DNA from: Hydractinia symbiolongicarpus
Lineage: Eukaryota; Cnidaria; Hydrozoa; Anthoathecata; Hydractiniidae
Assembly: GCF_029227915.1 (NCBI RefSeq)
Contig: NC_079880.1
Location: 11,187,501-11,251,500, forward strand
Direction of reading: 5' to 3'
Length of the DNA: 64,000 bases
Made by a program: the position numbers and the translations under genes
Shown: in pieces, positions 10,600 to 19,885 of the stretch
Position numbering within the stretch: the first letter of the stretch is position 1
Layout of the letters: each line of letters begins with the position of its first letter
Notes under the pieces: generated by a model
Told to the model about the DNA's origin: nothing
Database searches by the model: none
What the model saw: only the letters and a program-made list of their open reading frames with translations

Positions 10600-10662
10600 G
10601 GATGTCTAGTTTCTGCTGATGACCGTCCGCGGACCTCTTCGAGGTGACCCAGCTAGACATCC
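10600..10662 (+). ncRNA. Family A 3'-UTR folded RNA domain, copy 1
   Basis: A perfect 10-bp stem pairs GGATGTCTAG (10600-10609) with CTAGACATCC (10653-10662). Inside are the palindrome GTCCGCGGAC and the hairpin ACCTCTTCGAGGT. Flanking GGAAGATAGG and CCTACCTTCC can extend the closing stem. The same 63 nt occur at 29322-29384. In R2-type elements such 3' structures are the reverse-transcriptase recognition site; that role is inferred here. Confidence 0.6.
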
Positions 10663-10908
10663 AGGGTACTTAGGTTCAGCAATATGGGTCAAAACCTACC
10701 TTCCCTTGGTTAAAGTTCTGTTCATCTTTTCAAATGTGTTGTGTCCTTTTTATATTTTTATATTTTTTAATTAAATCCTTGTCAAAGGGAGAATTTTGCT
10801 TTTAGAGGCATTTTCTCTAGAGGAGTACAACCTCTAGCTTATTTCCAAAGACCTAACAGATTGAGTTCATCATTGTGGTGGTTTGCCACCTCTTTGTAAA
10901 TTATTTCC

Positions 10909-11490
10909 TTCTCAAAGAGCAGTTGTTGTATTTTGAGTTTGACTATCTTATTTCTTCATAAATAGAATGTTTGAAGTGTACCTACAAGGCTCTTCCAAAA
11001 GTGCATGCATTCGCCCTCCTCTACATCGGCAAATTTTTTCCCAGAAATATTTTCTGTTGCTTTGCTGTAATCTTTAAGCGTATTGAGAACATGCATGTCC
11101 ATTTCACCAGCTGTCTGTTCTTTAAGTTTTTTGCTGCTGCTCGAACTGCATTCGGAAGTAGAGTGTGTTTTGCATAAGGTGTACTTGAGTACTTGCAGGA
11201 GACTATGCTACAGCAGAAAAGTCTAAAACTCTTTCTGGACTTAAAAATAAATTGACTGATAGTGATGACTACTATTACTACACGTTTCCTTATGCATTAA
11301 AAAACTGTAATTGTACAAAATATTTACATTTGGCCAAACTGTGGAACGCTAACCCAGATTTCATTATTTAAGATCGCTTTACCAGGCACCTCTTTAGGTT
11401 TTCCCGCAGATTTTTCCACTGACATTGCAAAAATTCAATTAAATAAGTAAGAGAAGATGTATTAGCTTAGATATTACCTATACAGCCGTT
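10909..11490. other. No gene recognised
   Basis: Sequence between the family A tail and the Helitron remnant. A minus-strand stretch near 10950-11010 could be a decayed coding fragment but has no identifiable motif. Confidence 0.3.
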
Positions 11491-11499
11491 TAAAACAGG

Positions 11500-14400
11500 A
11501 ACCAGCTACATGAATTTGCTCAGCATTTAACAAAGGCCTGATTCTTTAGAGCCTCCTGCATGATTTTTTTAGCTTTTGACAAATCATCAAGCAAAGTTTC
11601 CTGTAAAGCAGGCAGACCAAAATCAGTAAGACGCTTACCAATTTGCTGAATAACACCTTTAATTTTACCTAGCACCGTTTGTTCTGCATGTACTTCAGGG
11701 TGTTGACGTAAGTAATCCTCCTTTATTGTAGCACGAAAGAGTTCCCACAATTCAGGTGGGTTGTGAATCAATATAAAGAAAACGCTTCTCATTTGAAATG
11801 GAGAAGCATATTCCAGCAAGTCATTCATGGTGTGAATCCAAAGATTGTTATCAGCTAACAATCCTCATGCTGCGCATGCATCCCTAAAAGAATCATAAAG
11901 ATTCGTCAAAGGACGTAGCACCATGGACATGCAATAAAACGACGCGCAAAAAATACCTTTCACCTTCGCAGATACTGGCATTGTATATTCTACTTACCAT
12001 CTTTTCAGCACAGCGTTACTTAACTACCCACCGTTTTTGTTGTTGTGTATTCCAAAAAAAAAGTGGTAAGGTATTTTAGTGTACAAAAATCGTTGCGCAT
12101 GCTGGTCCTGCTGATTTAATTGAAACCAGGCTGTTAACATGGTCTTGGAGTTTTCAGCCCTGTCAGCAGCAACAGCCTCGTTCCCTTCCCTAAAAACACT
12201 TGCTGGTGATTCGGAAGGTGAAGAGGAAGTCTTAATTGAATGACTTTAAGTATGCTTTGGAAATTCGCAGGAACGCCAAGTTGCTTCAGGTGCCGATACA
12301 TATCTAGCATCTAAGATTGTTGTTACTTTATCGTGATCGATGCGCTCATTGATTTCTATGTGGGCAGTATCACAACCTTTGTAAATATATTTATACAAAT
12401 ACCTAACACTTTTAATTGGCACACACTCTTCCAAGGTTATATGTGCCATATATTTTTTACATAGGAAAGGGTTATAAGGCACAACCCATCTATTATCATT
12501 ACAAAGTTTTAAGTTCTTACCGTTCTTCCATTATCAGAGCGATGGATGGTACATGGGATAACCGTCGACATTTATAACGGTTCCGTCATTAACCTGCTTA
12601 GGAAAATGCTTAGTACACTCACCCTCTTTCATCCACGGAGATGTATTATTAAGGTGGCCACATGGATCATACATGACTTTTTTATATCATTATAATTCAG
12701 CATCATTTGCGTTTTGATCTGGAATCTGTGCACAAATTAATGAGTCAATATTACCAGCATTTCGTAATTTAAGCTCATTTTGTAGTAAAAGCATATGAAC
12801 ATGCAGTAAAACCTCTTTTCTGAAATTCAATGACATCTACATGTGCTAATACACCGTCTTTTAAACCTTAATTTTAATTTAACCACCCTTGCAACAAAAA
12901 CTGGTCTATCGGAAGCAGATTGGCCAGGTAACAAATTAGTACAAATTTCTGGCCATTTTGGATTGCAAGTCAAGAACAAGTCTGGCTTATCTTTCTTTAA
13001 AACCACAAGGTACAACTGATGCATGTTGCGGGATGAGCCAGAAAGGTAGAAAGCAACACAACAACATTACCTGCATATAAGTTACATTGATCTGCAGCAT
13101 TTTGGAAGTAAGCCAGAAGTCCTTTGTAGGACTCTGCTTGAAGCTGGTTTTGATTTCGGCGAATATATGCAAAACGCTGGCATTTAACTTTAACATATCA
13201 TCTACTAAAAATTGCTGAAACAATTTGCCTGCTAGGTGAAGGGCAGAAAATTCTCGCCTAATAAAAATGCAGTAAGTATAATATTCCAACTCGGTTAGCC
13301 TATTTGTAACTGCTGTTACATGCTTCCTGACATGGGCCATGTTTTAATCCCAACCAAGCTCACCATGTGGAAATAAAATGGGATGCATTGTAGGATCAGT
13401 ATTACGTGATGTATGAGGGACTTGCTGCGAAGGTTAATTGCGGGGATAAACAACAATACCTCTTGCACCAGGAGGTGCCCCATCATTACCAACAAAGATG
13501 GCAGCAGTGTCCTGATGCAAGGGTGCATTATACCTTTTACGATAAATACCGTCACGCATCACCATACTTACAACAGAAGGCTGTTTGTTTCCGCTGTTGC
13601 TCTGGCAGTTTCTTCACGTTCCACTTCAGCCAAATTTCTATAAGCTGCAGCATAAGGAGAATCCCTGTTAAGAACATCTTGAATTATCTGCATTGTTTCA
13701 TTATTACAATGAGCTTGTGTTGGATTCTCAGTAAGCATGTTTAATCCTATTCGTTTCAGGGTTTTTCGAATATATTATGACCATTCAATAACTTTTTATA
13801 GGGTTGTTCACTTATAGTACGTCACAAAAGGAACAAAATGACAGCAATAAATTTTTGCTTGCGTCAGCTTGAAATTAAATTACTTTAGTTCTGGAGTGAT
13901 TTTTTACATTCTGTTTGAAGTTTCTTAAAGTTAACTAAAAGTTATTTCCCGGTTTTTATATAGATCGCATTAAAAGTTGCAAAAAATTGCACGAAAAACC
14001 GTTCTCCGATTTGAGGGTAAAACCGGATTAGTCACGTGTCCAAATTATAAAAAATGATTTTTCTTAATGAAACAAAGTTGTGTTGAAGTTTCAAGTTCTA
14101 AAGATCATCCTAACAAGAATTACTATATTTTCCCCAATCCTAACAGGAGTTATTATATTTTCCTCTGTATAAGGATACCATAGATAATTTCAGGGGCAGC
14201 TTCGAGTAATGGCCAATATCAAAGCCTCTGAAAAGTATGGGATCTAAAAATGTGCCATGCAGAAGTCTAATAGATAAATATTGAAGGTACTTCATTCTGA
14301 GCAGGTAATAAAGCACTATACCTGTGAAATAATTAACGGTGGTGGTCCATGACCTGGTGGTGGTCAAATGTTTGCGGACAAAAAAAACTAAATGCATTAT

Positions 14401-14930
14401 TGTATACTCTGATATACGTCCGAAAATTTTTTGCTTTGGCCAGAATTGCTGTTTGCCAATTCACGTATTTCGACAGGAAATTGTAATAAGGTAGGGAGGC
14501 CACTTTGGCTGAATGACAACATTTAAAATGATTTTCATTTGCAAACTTAATGGCTCCACATTGCTAACACAAATTATTATAGTCACTTGCAGAATTGGTA
14601 AGCGGTAAAACATTGTTAAAACTAGCTAAAATTACTAAAGGTGCAGTCCTAGCTACTTGATGACGATGAACATCTGCTTTGTTGGGGTAAATTATTTACT
14701 CTATTTACGCGATGACGTTGTCTATCCACTTATTGACGTAAAATAGTTTGCTGAACATTTGGAGCTGCACGTCTTGCGATTTGTCGTGCAGCCTGTTCTT
14801 GTCTACGCCTTTGAGTTTGTAAAGTGTTGTTGGCTCGTCATTCCCGTTCTACATGCCGTTGCCATAGCATATCAGCACGCTCTTTCCTCTTTATTTGAGC
14901 ATTGTTAAAATTTTAGTTATGTTGAAAATT
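11500..14930 (-). pseudogene. Helitron Rep/helicase remnant, N-terminal half
   Basis: Read right to left: an Arg-rich N-terminus (about 14900-14720), the CCHSAKVASLPYY cysteine block (about 14530-14480), FVGNDG and ARGI-like motifs near 13500, then the Rep (rolling-circle) part with KPDLFLTCNPKWPEI and LLPGQSASDRP (13010-12890), CPIKSVRYLYKYIYKG-type and DARYVSAPEATWR (12482-12246), and finally GLLADNNLWIHTMND (11861 onward), the stretch that leads into the Pif1-type helicase. All are hallmarks of the Helitron_like_N and linker regions. Many frameshifts and stops break the frame. The helicase core is missing; the left border is abrupt near 11490 and the right border meets a USP fragment near 14960. 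Confidence 0.8.
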
Positions 14931-14970
14931 GTGCTCAGCATTGACATTACCATTTTGAAATTCAGGAAGT

Positions 14971-15453
14971 ATGTCCATTCTGCCACTCCCTGTTTCAAAC
15001 AACATAACAGGCTCCATTAAAGCTTTTTTGCAACCAGAATATATGTCTGGAAATGACAGATGGATGTGCCCACAGTGCTCTTCCCTTCAAGACAGTACCC
15101 CGGAAACTGTCTTCACCCAGTGTGGAGATAAACTGATCATCCAACTGAAAAGGTTTAACTGTATCCAAGGAAGATCTGTGAAAAATAATAAATTTGTTTC
15201 TTGCGTCGCCCAAGGTCACGACACCCTAAAAGTTTATTCCCATCCTTCGGAGGATATATCATTCACAAACCAATATAAATTAACCGCCACTATTAATCAT
15301 TCAGGCACACTGGCGGCTGGTCACTACTGGGCATTCATAAGTGATCAGGGTGTTAATACATGGTTAAAATGTGATGATAGCGCAGTGATTAGTGTCAAGC
15401 CATCTGATCTAGATAACTCCACAGTGTATGTGTTATTTTTTGTCAAAATTTAA
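14971..15453 (+). pseudogene. USP (peptidase C19) C-terminal fragment, family B
   Basis: An uninterrupted 160-codon frame. It shows the zinc-finger half-site WMCPQCSSLQ, the core strand KLIIQLKRF, the His box LAAGHYWAF (His codon 15322-15324) and the downstream CDDSAV containing the Asp normally paired with the catalytic His, ending at TAA 15451-15453. USPs cleave ubiquitin from proteins; this piece lacks the N-terminal Cys box. It is divergent from the family A USP (9726 and 28405), so the domain belongs to at least two retrotransposon lineages in this genome. Probably not expressed alone. Confidence 0.75.
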
Positions 15454-15835
15454 ATAGTGTGAATTCGCACTAAAACGGGAGTACATTATATCGAAAGGGG
15501 GAGGGATCTCTTTTTCCTAGCGGTTTGAAATTACCCCTGCTGTGTGTTTTACATACAGTTTACCGTTATTCACGAGCTCGCTCACTCGCCGCTTTCCTTG
15601 TCTTTGGGTGTAACGACCCCACTTATAACCCCAGTTCTGTAGGGAGGCTAAGTTGGCTCACTTAGTCTACAGGGTTAACGATCCTGCCGATACCTGATGT
15701 TACGAAGAAGCTATATAAGGGGTTTTCATTTCTATCTTTCTTGTTTCCGTGACTTTACATCCACGTTCATTACTCCACTGTCTTCAGGCTGGTCCTAACT
15801 TACGGCTGGTCGGAAGCAAATGGCTGGTCCAAAGC

Positions 15836-15929
15836 GACAACTACCCGTGTAAGGCTGAGTGTTGGGATCCCGTAACACATGTGGAAAGCTACTGCCAGGT
15901 TCACAAGTCCTGGCGCTCGGGTGGTTGTC
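15836..15929 (+). ncRNA. Family B 3'-UTR folded RNA domain, copy 1
   Basis: A 12-bp closing stem (GACAACTACCCG 15836-15847 with CGGGTGGTTGTC 15918-15929, one G-T pair) encloses a hairpin with GTGTT/AACAC arms around GGGATCCC and a hairpin GCCAGG/CCTGGC. GGCT and AGCT can pair to make a three-way junction. Other copies: 18355, 18496, 19557 and 34076. Confidence 0.65.
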
Positions 15930-16010
15930 TACTCATATTTATAGTTTTATATTTATTTATTTATTTTTATAGTAAATTACCTTCAGGCACATCCATTATA
16001 CTGACAAGAT

Positions 16011-16605
16011 AGCTAATATAAACAAACCCAAAAAAGAGTTTCAAAATCACTGTAATCTTCTTAGAACACCAAACGTTTTCTCAGAAGTGTCACAAAGCAA
16101 AGCAAGAACTAAAGCAAATAATTATTAACGGGCATTCCTTTTCAAATAAAGAAACTTTCCTTTCCAAAGGATGATTTGCTTAAATTGTTTTGCTCAAATT
16201 AAAGCTATGAACTCTTTGCCGGAGATTAAAAAAACACCAAAAGGGAATCGAGAGGACTTTAGTCCGGCGAACCCGTGTTGCTTATGCTTTATATATTGCC
16301 TTTTGTGTTTTCGTAAGAATATTTTTTTCGCAGGCAGACAGACTAAATAAGAGTATTTTTAAAGAGATAGATATCATATCCACGCATGATTGTAACGCTT
16401 GATGTTGTAAAAGTTATTGACACCTTTTGTTTTTCCAACATAGGGGACTCTGCAAACTAAAACAAACTATTGTTGTTACAAGTCTATTTGGTGAAAAGGT
16501 TATTTTGTGCCAAAATTTCCTCTCTAAAGTTATCTTTTTTTTGATATTTAGTCGCAAGATAAGAACTAAGAAAGTACAGAATATAGGATATACCGGCTTT
16601 TTAAC
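16011..16605. other. No gene recognised
   Basis: AT-rich sequence between the family B tail and the last exon of the minus-strand gene. Confidence 0.35.
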
Positions 16606-17697
16606 CTAAAAATATATTCTTTTTATTTCATTATCACTTTCTACTTTCTTCCATTGGTGTTTAACCTTTACAATTTCTTCAGGTAATTCACCGAGTGGAT
16701 TGAAATAAATGATGGTTGCAGCAGATGGAATAACAACCTGTATGACAAAATACACGGTACTAATAAAATGTTAATAAACAAGTAGAGATTTTAATACCGA
16801 TAGCGTCCAGTCGTATCTCGAACAACAACAATCAATAATTTGAATGTATTTTGTAATATCACCCTAAAATAAAGTACTGCATTTATAAAACAAGACAGAA
16901 ACTATTGCCTAATGATTTCGACCTACTGCCCATACATTTACATGGAATACAACTCCAACAGTAAACAGCAGTATATTTTTGCTATTATTTTATTTTTTAT
17001 TGAATTTAAATGTCAAATTCATAACATGTTCGATTCATGCTATTTTAGTATATTTAATAACTACTTAGTAGAGTAAAAGAAAATTGTTCACGCGATAGTT
17101 TTTTCCACTCACAATTTTAATGATAATGATTTACCTTTTTACTGATTAAATAGATTAAAATAAGAACGATTGAGCGATGTTTTTTGATTGCTTAAATTTG
17201 AAGTACGTAAAGATGCTCTTATTTGGAACATCTTTCATTTTTTTATATTTATTTGACATGTACAGGCACGTGCTTTGAATATTTATTTGCCAGTAAGACT
17301 TGAATCGTGAGTTAAAAAAGCTTACAAAACTTATATTAGAGAAGCGTATAATGGATCTTAGCCTTAAAATTGCCTGAACGATAATTAAAAATTAAAGACA
17401 TCTCGGCTGGAGTAATAGTCTTGACACTCTGAAGAAACTTTTTTATCAATTTGTTTAAGAGGCTTGAAAAGTTTATAAAATAGAATTTAAATCGTTACCT
17501 TATGTTTACTTTCCCGGGAAAGAATACGCAAATAGGTGTATATAACTTCGTCATTAACAAATCTATGAAGAGCTTTCTTTAGCAAAACTGAATGAGAACA
17601 ATCTTTTTGGTTTCCACTGATTTTAACGCAAGCTGCACATAGAGAGAGTACTAGGGAAACACAAATCAGCAGGAGTAGTAAAATCTTATTCCTGCAT
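16606..17697 (-). CDS. Candidate host gene, small protein with a membrane segment (partial)
   Basis: Three exons on the minus strand: about 17697-17499, 16863-16798 and 16737-16606. All borders are GT/AG and all joins are phase 0. The reading frame is open across them and ends at TAG 16606-16608, giving about 130 residues. The first visible exon starts with CRNKILLLLLICVSLVLSL, a strong signal-anchor or transmembrane segment; the second is Cys-rich (IIDCCCSRYDW); the last is amphipathic and charged (EEIVKVKHQWKKVESDNE). I do not recognise the family. No in-frame ATG precedes the hydrophobic segment: the exon runs directly into the family B retrotransposon fragment at about 17695, so upstream exon(s) are either beyond that insertion or destroyed. 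Consistent splicing of three open exons argues against chance. Confidence 0.45.
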
Positions 17698-17996
17698 CTT
17701 AAAAGGTTATTGAAACATGGTGAACATCTGGTGAAAGACAACAGAGTTGTTGAATGTGTTTCTTTACGTGACTGTCTCCTGCAACTACCTCTTGTCAGCG
17801 ATACGGGTACAATGTTTAATCAGAACTACTCATTGTTAGCAACAATTAATTACTCCGGTACGTTGGCCGCAGGTCATTATTGGGATTATGTTAAGGATCC
17901 TGCCACAAATTCTTAGTACCACTGCAACGATAGAGCGGTTTGCAAATGCTCTCCACCTATTCTCAACAACAATTCATGTTATATTCTTTGTTGCGT
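17695..17996 (+). pseudogene. USP C-terminal fragment, family B, with TAG
   Basis: Frame reads LKRLLKHGEHL at the 5' edge, then NQNYSLLATINYSGTLAAGHYW (the USP His box region, nearly the same as at 15290) and, after TAG at 17914-17916, YHCNDRAV. The TAG sits where the family has Trp, so it is a point nonsense. The frame ends at TGA near 18004. Confidence 0.65.
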
Positions 17997-18354
17997 TCGC
18001 TGTTGATCCGCTTTTTCTTTCTTTCTTTTACATTTATCATTACGTTTATAAAACCTGTACTTCCAGGGTCATGGGGGAGGAAAACGTAAATCCGAGCGGT
18101 TTTGTATTACCCCAGCTAGTTCATTCCAGAACCAGTTTACCGTCAATACCCAGAGGGTAAAGAGTTCAGCTCACTCTTCTCTGGTAACTTAAAAGAAGCT
18201 TAGCAAGGGGGTTTGCTTTCAGCTTGTCTTTGGGTGTAACGACCCCACTTGTTACCCCAGTTCAGTAACGTGCCCAAGTTTACTAACTTGGTCTTCAGGC
18301 TTGACAACCCTGCTGTCCTTAGTCAAAATATGTACAGGCTGGTCCTGTCATGAC

Positions 18355-18443
18355 AACCTCCTGTGAAAGGCTGAGTGTTGGGGCCCTGTAACACATGTGG
18401 AAAGCTACAGCCAGAGTCACAAGTTCTGGCGCACAGGAGGGTT
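18355..18443 (+). ncRNA. Family B folded RNA domain, copy 2a
   Basis: Closing stem AACCTCCTGTG with CACAGGAGGGTT (one bulge). The inner hairpin reads GCCAGA/TCTGGC where other copies have GCCAGG/CCTGGC: both sides changed and pairing is kept. The first hairpin carries GGGGCCC in place of GGGATCCC. Confidence 0.65.
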
Positions 18444-18495
18444 TTTATTTAATTCTTTTTTAGTCAAAATATGTACAGGCTGGTCCTGTCATGAC

Positions 18496-18584
18496 AACCT
18501 CCTGTGTAAGGCTGAGTGTTGGGGCCCTGTAACACATGTGGAAAGCTACAGCCAGAGTCACAAGTTCTGGCGCACAGGAGGGTT
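18496..18584 (+). ncRNA. Family B folded RNA domain, copy 2b
   Basis: Second unit of the 141-bp tandem duplication, with the same stems as the copy at 18355. Confidence 0.65.
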
Positions 18585-18749
18585 CTTATTTAATTCTTTT
18601 TTATATTATATTTTTTTGAGATATACATTTTTTCTATTTGTGTTTGTTCTGTAACCAGTCCGTTGATGTTGTTAGCTCTGACTTGTGTCGTATTGTTTGT
18701 GATTGAAGGATTGTTTTTTTTCTTTAAGATTTTCTCAGAGAATAAGGTC

Positions 18750-18880
18750 CAAGTTAGACAGTACTCATGCTTGTAATAAGCAAGAAAGTGTATCCTAATC
18801 CCAATTTTATTTTCACCCACCGTCCCTGTAGACAAGATACTTCAGTGCAGCTTGCTGTATGTAAACTCTTTCATTCTGCT
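18750..18880 (+). repeat. Dispersed repeat, partner at 24328-24470
   Basis: Contains GACAGTACTCATGCTTGTAA, then GCAAGAAAGTGTAT and TGTCCCTGTAGACAAGATAC-like sequence. The same order occurs at 24328-24470 with an internal length difference. Identity unknown; it could be a tail of another element. Confidence 0.7.
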
Positions 18881-19380
18881 ACATAGTGAAAATACATCAA
18901 ATCTCATGAAATATGTACATTGTGTAATATTTACCTATTTATTGAAGAAGTACATCTTTACAAAATTTTAATTTTGCAATACCGAAAATGATTCGCTTGT
19001 CTTAAGTAGAATCAGATTATCACAGAAGACAAATGTTTGGAAGTTTTTATCGAATTCTTAAATCCAAATTAGAGGAACAGCAAATTGACTGGAACTGTAG
19101 TGGAGCATTGACTCCGAAAAGTAAAGTAATAGGAGCTAGGACGAATTTGACGTAATAAAAATAATAAAAAAGAACGTAAATAATTCAAAAATACTGCTCA
19201 GTGAGTGAAAAATGAGACATCAAATCAATGTGTGCTGATGTAATTTGCCAGACTACGATCTATTATGAAACACGCAACACCATGACAAATTTCTTATATA
19301 CCACTTCTGTACATATAGACTCTTATAGACATAGACTCTTTGACTTAAAACAAAACAGTTACTCCTGTGAGCAAGAATGT
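18881..19380. other. No gene recognised
   Basis: AT-rich spacer between dispersed repeats. Confidence 0.35.
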
Positions 19381-19384
19381 CAAA

Positions 19385-19885
19385 ATCGTCTGATTGCTCA
19401 CTTGGTCTGGTTAACGATCCTGCTGTACCCATAGTTATTTTGTAAAAAGCTCTGCAGGGGGGTGTGAAATTTATCTTTCATGTCTTCTTGGTTTTACGCC
19501 CACGCATATCACCCCAGTAACTTCAGGCTGGTCCTAACCAAGGCTGGTCCTAAGCATCAATCACCTGTGTAAGGCTGAGTGTTGGGATCCCGTAACACGT
19601 GTAAAGCTACAGCCAGGTTCACAAGTCCTGGCGCATAGCTAGTTGTTTGCCTCCTTTTTATACTTTTTATTTATTTGTATATATATTTATATATACATAC
19701 GTTTTGTGTCAATATATGTTGTTTTTTGTTGCGATGTCATTCCTTTTACAATTTTTTTTGTGTGCACATTATTTGTATTGTCCAGAGGATGGCTTTTTTA
19801 ATTAACTTGGTTGTACAGACCATCCTTGTAAAAGGGAGATCTTGCTTTGCATAGACATCTTTTGAGCGTTTAACCTCTGCACTTA
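19385..19885 (+). mobile_element. Family B retrotransposon 3' UTR only, copy 3
   Basis: Contains GGTTAACGATCCTGCTG (as at 15674), a diverged CCCCAGTAACTTCAGGCTGGTCC block, the folded RNA domain and the tail CCTTGTAAAAGGGAGATCTT (about 19824), which matches the tails at 10782, 29505 and 34345. No coding part survives. Confidence 0.65.
19557..19648 (+). ncRNA. Family B folded RNA domain, copy 3
   Basis: GTGTTGGGATCCCGTAACAC and GCCAGG/CCTGGC hairpins are intact. The closing stem has degenerated, which suggests an older copy. Confidence 0.55.

Larger units (their letters stand above)
9726..10908 (+). mobile_element. USP-bearing RLE retrotransposon, family A, 5'-truncated copy
   Basis: Sequence from about 9726 matches 28636 onward closely: the USP coding end, the palindromic RNA domain and the AT-rich tail through the TTGCCACC region. 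Homology stops near 10908 and near 29630 in the other copy, which marks the 3' end. The abrupt 5' start inside the USP is typical of truncated target-primed reverse transcription. This copy carries an extra 3'-UTR block (10375-10545), present twice in tandem, that the 29.3-kb copy lacks. Confidence 0.8.
14955..16010 (+). mobile_element. USP-bearing retrotransposon, family B, 5'-truncated copy 1
   Basis: Begins abruptly inside a USP domain and continues through a 3' UTR with the GTCTTTGGGTGTAACGACC block (about 15598), GGCTGGTCC repeats and the folded RNA domain at 15836-15929. The terminal CCTTGTAAAAGGGAG-type segment seen in other copies is not present, so the 3' border is uncertain. Confidence 0.65.
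18321..18602 (+). repeat. 141-bp tandem duplication spanning the folded RNA domain
   Basis: AGTCAAAATATGTACAGG starts at 18321 and again at 18462. The two 141-bp units are almost identical (AAAGG versus TAAGG inside), so the duplication is recent. Each unit contains one full folded domain. Confidence 0.9.
17695..18610 (+). mobile_element. USP-bearing retrotransposon, family B, copy 2
   Basis: A truncated USP end (17695-17990) is followed by the shared 3'-UTR block (GTCTTTGGGTGTAACGACC near 18220) and two tandem copies of the folded RNA domain. The insertion abuts the hydrophobic exon of the minus-strand gene. Confidence 0.65.

Noticed and set aside
10600-10662. Hammerhead ribozyme (CTGATGA is present)
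   Set aside because: The matching GAAA strand after stem II is absent and the stems do not have hammerhead spacing. No HDV-like pseudoknot could be drawn either.
15905-15925. tRNA T-arm or Pol III B box in GGTTCACAAGTCC of the family B domain
   Set aside because: Key B-box positions do not match, and other copies change them (GAGTCACAAGTTC).
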